A stretch of 64,000 nucleotides of DNA from an uncultured Acidimicrobiales bacterium (GTDB taxonomy: Bacteria > Actinomycetota > Acidimicrobiia > Acidimicrobiales > Bin134), in contig OX638344.1 of assembly GCA_951813555.1 (NCBI GenBank), positions 3,287,076 through 3,351,075 of the forward strand, given 5' to 3'. The notes under the pieces are model-generated. The model saw only the letters and a program-made list of their open reading frames with translations. It was not told the DNA's origin and did no database searches. Each line of letters starts with the position of its first letter. Within the stretch, counting starts at the first letter, position 1. The position numbers and the translations under genes are program-made. This document shows, piece by piece, positions 61,010 through 64,000 of the stretch.

Positions 61010-61417
61010 TCACCCCAGGCCTACGGCCAGGATGGTGCCTAAGATCGGCATCGCCAGGCCCAGCATGGTGAACACCATGGTGCGGGTTTGTTTGGCGAAC
61101 TGAAGCGCCATCTCCCCCCGAAACTCCTTGTTCTCCCCCCGAAACTCCTTGTTCTCAGCGCGAAGCATCTTGAACTCGGCGGCAGTCTCGGTGCGGATGT
61201 TGGCGAACTCGGCATAGACCTTGGCGAATTCGGCGTGCATCTCGGTGCGAAGCCGGTCTTCGCTGGCCTTAATGTCGTCCTTGGTGGCGATTCGGTCCCA
61301 AGCGACGGGGGGCAGGCTCTCCATCAGAGTTCGCGCCTCCTCTTCTCCTAGAACCTCGCACAGACGATCCATGAGCGCCCAGCGCCGTTCTTCGCCGATC
61401 GGTCCACTCTCAGGCAT
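61010..61417 (-). CDS. Coiled-coil protein with C-terminal membrane segment
   Basis: A 135-residue protein starting at the ATG at 61417 with GGAGG about 7 bases upstream. After a helical head (RRWALMDRLCEVLGEEEART) comes a coiled coil including a duplicated GENKEFR heptad, encoded by a 21-base direct repeat at about 61117-61157. The C-terminal VFTMLGLAMPILGTILAVGL is a membrane helix. The layout resembles DUF1640/CCDC90-type proteins. The function is unknown. Confidence 0.7.
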   Translation of the reverse strand: MPESGPIGEERRWALMDRLCEVLGEEEARTLMESLPPVAWDRIATKDDIKASEDRLRTEMHAEFAKVYAEFANIRTETAAEFKMLRAENKEFRGENKEFRGEMALQFAKQTRTMVFTMLGLAMPILGTILAVGLG

Positions 61418-61648
61418 TTCCACCCTCCTCAGAATTTCTGTTCTTAGAAGGAGGACTGATCCACGTCCTCGAGTGGCTGCGGCCAACCCTACCGCTAACA
61501 ACAGGATGTCACAACCATTTCCAGAGACCTAGGGACGCTGCTCGCATATTGGTCTTGGCAAGAAGCGTGACGGAACCGAGTTTGTGCTCGCGCTGGCCAT
61601 AGCCGGGCTGACCGCGGCTGGGCCAGCGGCTGCAACAGCGCAGCGTTT
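61418..61648. other. Gap between coiled-coil and PCD genes
   Basis: 231 bases with no supported gene. Short open frames exist in several frames but none has a ribosome site or recognisable sequence. It lies in the segment between the PCD gene and its truncated duplicate. Confidence 0.3.
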
Positions 61649-61948
61649 CTAACCCACGGCGTTGACGCGGCGGGCGAACTCCAGATCCAACTCCGTGAGG
61701 CCTCCGGCGGCGTGGTTGGTGATGGCGATCTCTACGGTGGACCAGACGTTGGACCATTCGGGGTGGTGGAAGAGGCGCTCGGAGATCAGGGCCACCCGGG
61801 ACATGAAGCCGAAGGCCTCGGAGAAGTCAGAGAAATTGAAGGTGGCCGCCAGCTTGTCGCCTTGGCGCTCCCAACCGGGAAGGTCTTCCAGGGCGGCGGC
61901 GATCTCCTCGTCGCTCAGCAGTCTCTTGGCATCGGCGTCTACGGCCAT
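61649..61948 (-). CDS. 4a-hydroxytetrahydrobiopterin dehydratase (pterin carbinolamine dehydratase)
   Basis: A 99-residue PCD/DCoH-fold enzyme. The active-site block ERLFHHPEWSNVWSTVEIAI followed by TNHAAGGLTELD carries the catalytic histidines (HHPE) and the conserved NHAAGG. It recycles the 4a-carbinolamine form of the pterin cofactor, or performs a molybdopterin-related role in bacteria without aromatic hydroxylases. It overlaps the sufC-like gene by 10 bases. Confidence 0.9.
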   Translation of the reverse strand: MAVDADAKRLLSDEEIAAALEDLPGWERQGDKLAATFNFSDFSEAFGFMSRVALISERLFHHPEWSNVWSTVEIAITNHAAGGLTELDLEFARRVNAVG

Positions 61949-62730
61949 GGGTCTCCTCCTAGGTGGATTTCAACGGGGGCGACAGAGCGGTCATCGACCC
62001 AAGGATCGTAGCCAGTGTCCTCTAGTTGGGCAGCTAGTTCCGGGCCTCCGGTCTCCCGGATCACGCCGTCGATGAGGATGTGGACCACGTCGGCATGGAG
62101 CACGGTCAGCAGACGGCTGAAGTGGGTGATGGCCAGCACGCCCAAATTGTCCTGGTGGGTGGCCAGCTCGATGCGATGGCTCACCGCGGCCAACGCGTCC
62201 ACATCCAGGCCGCTGTCCAGCTCGTCCAAGATGGCAATTCGAGGGCGGAGCACGCCGAGCTGCACCGCCTCGCTTCGCTTCATCTCGCCCCCAGACAGGT
62301 CTACGTTCAATGACCGGTACAGCAAGTCGGGGTCGAAGCCGACGAGCTCAGCCTCGGCAGCTACTTGGGCTTCCACCGCGCTGCGGTCCCCTCCAGTAGC
62401 GGCCACTGCTTCTTCCAACATGATCTCCAAGCCCACACCCGGCACCTCGGTGGGATATTGCTGGGTGGAGAACAGCCCAGCGTGGGCCCGTTCCCACGGG
62501 GACAGATCCACCAGGTCGGCGCCGTTCAGAGTGATCGACCCCGCCGTGACCTCGTAGCTGGGACGGCCCATGATGGCGTAGGCCAAGGTGGACTTGCCCG
62601 AGCCGTTGGGCCCCATCACGGCATGGACTTCGCCCGATGCCACCCGCAGATCTACCCCATTCAGCACCATCTGCCCGCCGACTCGGACATGCAGGCTCTC
62701 AACGATCAATTCGCTGATTGACTCGCTCAT
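61939..62730 (-). CDS. sufC: Second SufC-like ATPase
   Basis: A 263-residue ABC ATPase starting at the ATG at 62730 with GGAG 10 bases upstream. Walker A GPNGSGKST, LFSTQQYPTEVPGVGLEIML, the signature LSGGEMKRSEAVQ and Walker B AILDELDSGLDVDALA mark the SufC family. Compared with the plus-strand SufC it has Leu instead of Thr in the DE(T/L)DSGLD motif and a different Q-loop region. It follows the Rieske ferredoxin and sufD, the usual sufC position in actinobacteria. Confidence 0.92.
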   Translation of the reverse strand: MSESISELIVESLHVRVGGQMVLNGVDLRVASGEVHAVMGPNGSGKSTLAYAIMGRPSYEVTAGSITLNGADLVDLSPWERAHAGLFSTQQYPTEVPGVGLEIMLEEAVAATGGDRSAVEAQVAAEAELVGFDPDLLYRSLNVDLSGGEMKRSEAVQLGVLRPRIAILDELDSGLDVDALAAVSHRIELATHQDNLGVLAITHFSRLLTVLHADVVHILIDGVIRETGGPELAAQLEDTGYDPWVDDRSVAPVEIHLGGDPWP

Positions 62731-62749
62731 GGCTAGATCACTCCGCGGC

Positions 62750-63091
62750 TTATTCATCTTGGCCGACCTCCAGCCAGACCTGACCGTCCTCCACGCCCAC
62801 GTCATAGACGGGCACCGGGCGCGTGGCGGGCAGAGTCTCAGCCTCTCCAGTGGCTAAAGAGAACAAGCTGCCGTGTTTCCAACATTCGATGGTGCCCTCT
62901 TCGGCGTCTACTTCGCCCTCAGCCAGGGAGTAATCGGCATGGCTGCAAATGTCGCCCAGCGCGTACAGGTCATCTCCCAGCCGGACAACCGCCACCTGGT
63001 GAGCCAATCCGCCAGCCTCAATGTCGAACCGCCGGGCCTCCCCATCGCCCACCTCATCAAGCGGGCACAGGACCACTCGATCCCCGGTCAC
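62750..63091 (-). CDS. Rieske-type ferredoxin of the SUF operon
   Basis: A 113-residue protein with CSHADYSLAEGEVDAEEGTI and CWKHGSLFSLATG, the CxH...CxxH ligand set of a 2Fe-2S Rieske cluster. Small Rieske ferredoxins between sufD and sufC are typical of actinobacterial suf operons. The ATG overlaps the sufD stop (ATGA). It may supply electrons for assembly or serve the oxygenase nearby; the operon context favours the first. Confidence 0.9.
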   Translation of the reverse strand: MTGDRVVLCPLDEVGDGEARRFDIEAGGLAHQVAVVRLGDDLYALGDICSHADYSLAEGEVDAEEGTIECWKHGSLFSLATGEAETLPATRPVPVYDVGVEDGQVWLEVGQDE

Positions 63092-64000
63092 GCCCCCGAC
63101 CCGCTTCTCTCAATGGCGTGGTGATGGCTAAACCCCTCGATCTTGGACTGGAGCCGATCTCGCACCGCAGGCACCGCCTCGAGAACAGGGAATTGATCGA
63201 GCACCTCGTCGAAGAACCCGGTCACAATCAGGCGCTCGGCGGTCTCGGTGGGAACCCCCCGGCTCTCCAGGTAGAACAACTGCTCGCCGTCGATCGGACC
63301 GACCGCGGAAGCGTGGCTGCAATGCACCTCGTTGTTTTCAATCTCCAAGTTGGGCACCGACTCGGCCCAGGCGTCCTCCGACAGCTTGATGTTCCGGTTG
63401 GTCTGGTAGGCGTTGGTGCCTCGGGCATCGGGCCGAACCCGGATCAGCCCGGTGTAGACCGAACGGGAGGAGTCGTCCACCGCACCCTTGAAAAGCAGGC
63501 TGCTGGTGGTATCGGGAGCGGCGTGATCTTGGAAGGTGCGAAAGTCCAGAGTCTGGTCGCCGTCGCCGAAATACAGCGATATGAGATCACCGGTGGCGCC
63601 TCGGCCGGACAGATGAGTGTCCAGCCGCATTCGGGCATACCCTCCGCCCAGCGCGGCAGTGGAGGCTCGCATATGGGCCTGCGAGCCAATGTGGCTGACC
63701 TGCGAGCCAATGTGCCAAACCTTGGGACCCAGGTCCTGCATAGCTAGATAGCCGACCCGGGCGGCGGAAGCCACCCTGATCTCGACCACCGGGCTCACGA
63801 AAGCGGCAACGTCGGCTGAGCCGTACAGCTCCAGCACTTCGACCGAGGAATCGGCCCCCGCGTCCACGATCAACCGGGGGAAAACTGCGGCTCCTTCGGC
63901 GTCGATCCAGTGGCGCACCACGATGGGCCCTTCCACGCTCACCCCTGGGGGCACCCGCACCAACACCGGCTCAACGGAGAACGCCGCATTCATGACGGCG
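63088..64000 (-). CDS. sufD: SufD-like Fe-S assembly scaffold (truncated by window edge)
   Basis: More than 300 residues are visible and the frame continues past the window edge, so the N-terminus is missing. The right-handed beta-helix core includes LYFGDGDQTLDFRTFQDHAA, LFKGAVDD, YQTNRNIKLSEDAWAESVPN and LEIENNEVHCSHASAVGPID, where the cysteine and histidine match the SufBD interface. SufD forms the scaffold complex with SufB and SufC. sufB would be expected upstream, outside the window. Confidence 0.9.
   Translation of the reverse strand, partial: AVMNAAFSVEPVLVRVPPGVSVEGPIVVRHWIDAEGAAVFPRLIVDAGADSSVEVLELYGSADVAAFVSPVVEIRVASAARVGYLAMQDLGPKVWHIGSQVSHIGSQAHMRASTAALGGGYARMRLDTHLSGRGATGDLISLYFGDGDQTLDFRTFQDHAAPDTTSSLLFKGAVDDSSRSVYTGLIRVRPDARGTNAYQTNRNIKLSEDAWAESVPNLEIENNEVHCSHASAVGPIDGEQLFYLESRGVPTETAERLIVTGFFDEVLDQFPVLEAVPAVRDRLQSKIEGFSHHHAIERSGSGA

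Noticed and set aside
62750..63091. Rieske ferredoxin as electron donor of the oxygenase at 57568
   Set aside because: It is on the opposite strand, overlaps sufD by 4 bases and sits at the standard place in suf operons.

Overview
The window is high-GC DNA with dense coding, many 1-4 base start/stop overlaps and frequent GTG/TTG starts. Several features point to an actinobacterium, most likely of the Acidimicrobiia type (inference from gene content and order, not a database match). These are a division/cell-wall (dcw) cluster without ftsA, a sepF next to ftsZ, a meso-DAP type MurE, a Bpa-type proteasome activator, and a SUF system that uses SufU and a Rieske ferredoxin.

Region 1 (1-16.6 kb) is a surface-glycan locus. 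It holds glycosyltransferases, a coiled-coil protein, a large methyltransferase/kinase-like/coiled-coil protein that resembles the O-antigen chain terminator WbdD, a Wzt-type ATPase with a C-terminal extension and its Wzm-type permease, and a 1015-residue fused glycosyltransferase. A secreted SpoIID/LytB protein with internal repeats follows, then a complete dTDP-L-rhamnose operon (rfbA, C, B, D). Together they look like synthesis, size control, ABC export and wall integration of a rhamnose-containing polymer.

Region 2 (16.6-22.3 kb) is a co-directional catabolic-looking run: NifU-like protein, SDR, zinc alcohol dehydrogenase, thiolase, DUF35 Zn-ribbon protein, SnoaL-like protein, nitroreductase and an unknown protein. 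Region 3 (22.4-30.4 kb) has dnaE, bpa, an alkaline-phosphatase superfamily enzyme, an Rrf2 regulator, rluD, lspA and a DksA/TraR-like gene. Region 4 (30.4-49.5 kb) has ileS and the dcw cluster, read on the minus strand as mraZ-rsmH-ftsL-ftsI-murE-mraY-murD-ftsW-murG-murC-murB-ftsQ-ftsZ-yggS-sepF. murF is missing from its usual place. A regular array of 10-bp-spaced GGG repeats lies upstream of mraZ and matches an MraZ operator.

Region 5 (49.6-54.9 kb) contains a lipoate-ligase-like protein, an HNH nuclease, a HhH-GPD repair protein, an alpha/beta-hydrolase fold protein without its serine, small conserved-looking proteins, an acyl-CoA dehydrogenase and an MBL hydrolase. Region 6 (54.9-64 kb) is a rearranged SUF region. 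sufC-sufS-sufU lie on the plus strand, and a second sufC, a Rieske ferredoxin and sufD lie on the minus strand. Between them are a Rieske oxygenase/SDR/TetR operon with a perfect palindromic operator, a Phd/PIN toxin-antitoxin pair with its own palindrome, a coiled-coil membrane protein and a duplicated 3' fragment of a pterin carbinolamine dehydratase gene. No rRNA, tRNA, CRISPR array or insertion sequence was recognised, and no gene-free stretch exceeds about 300 bases.
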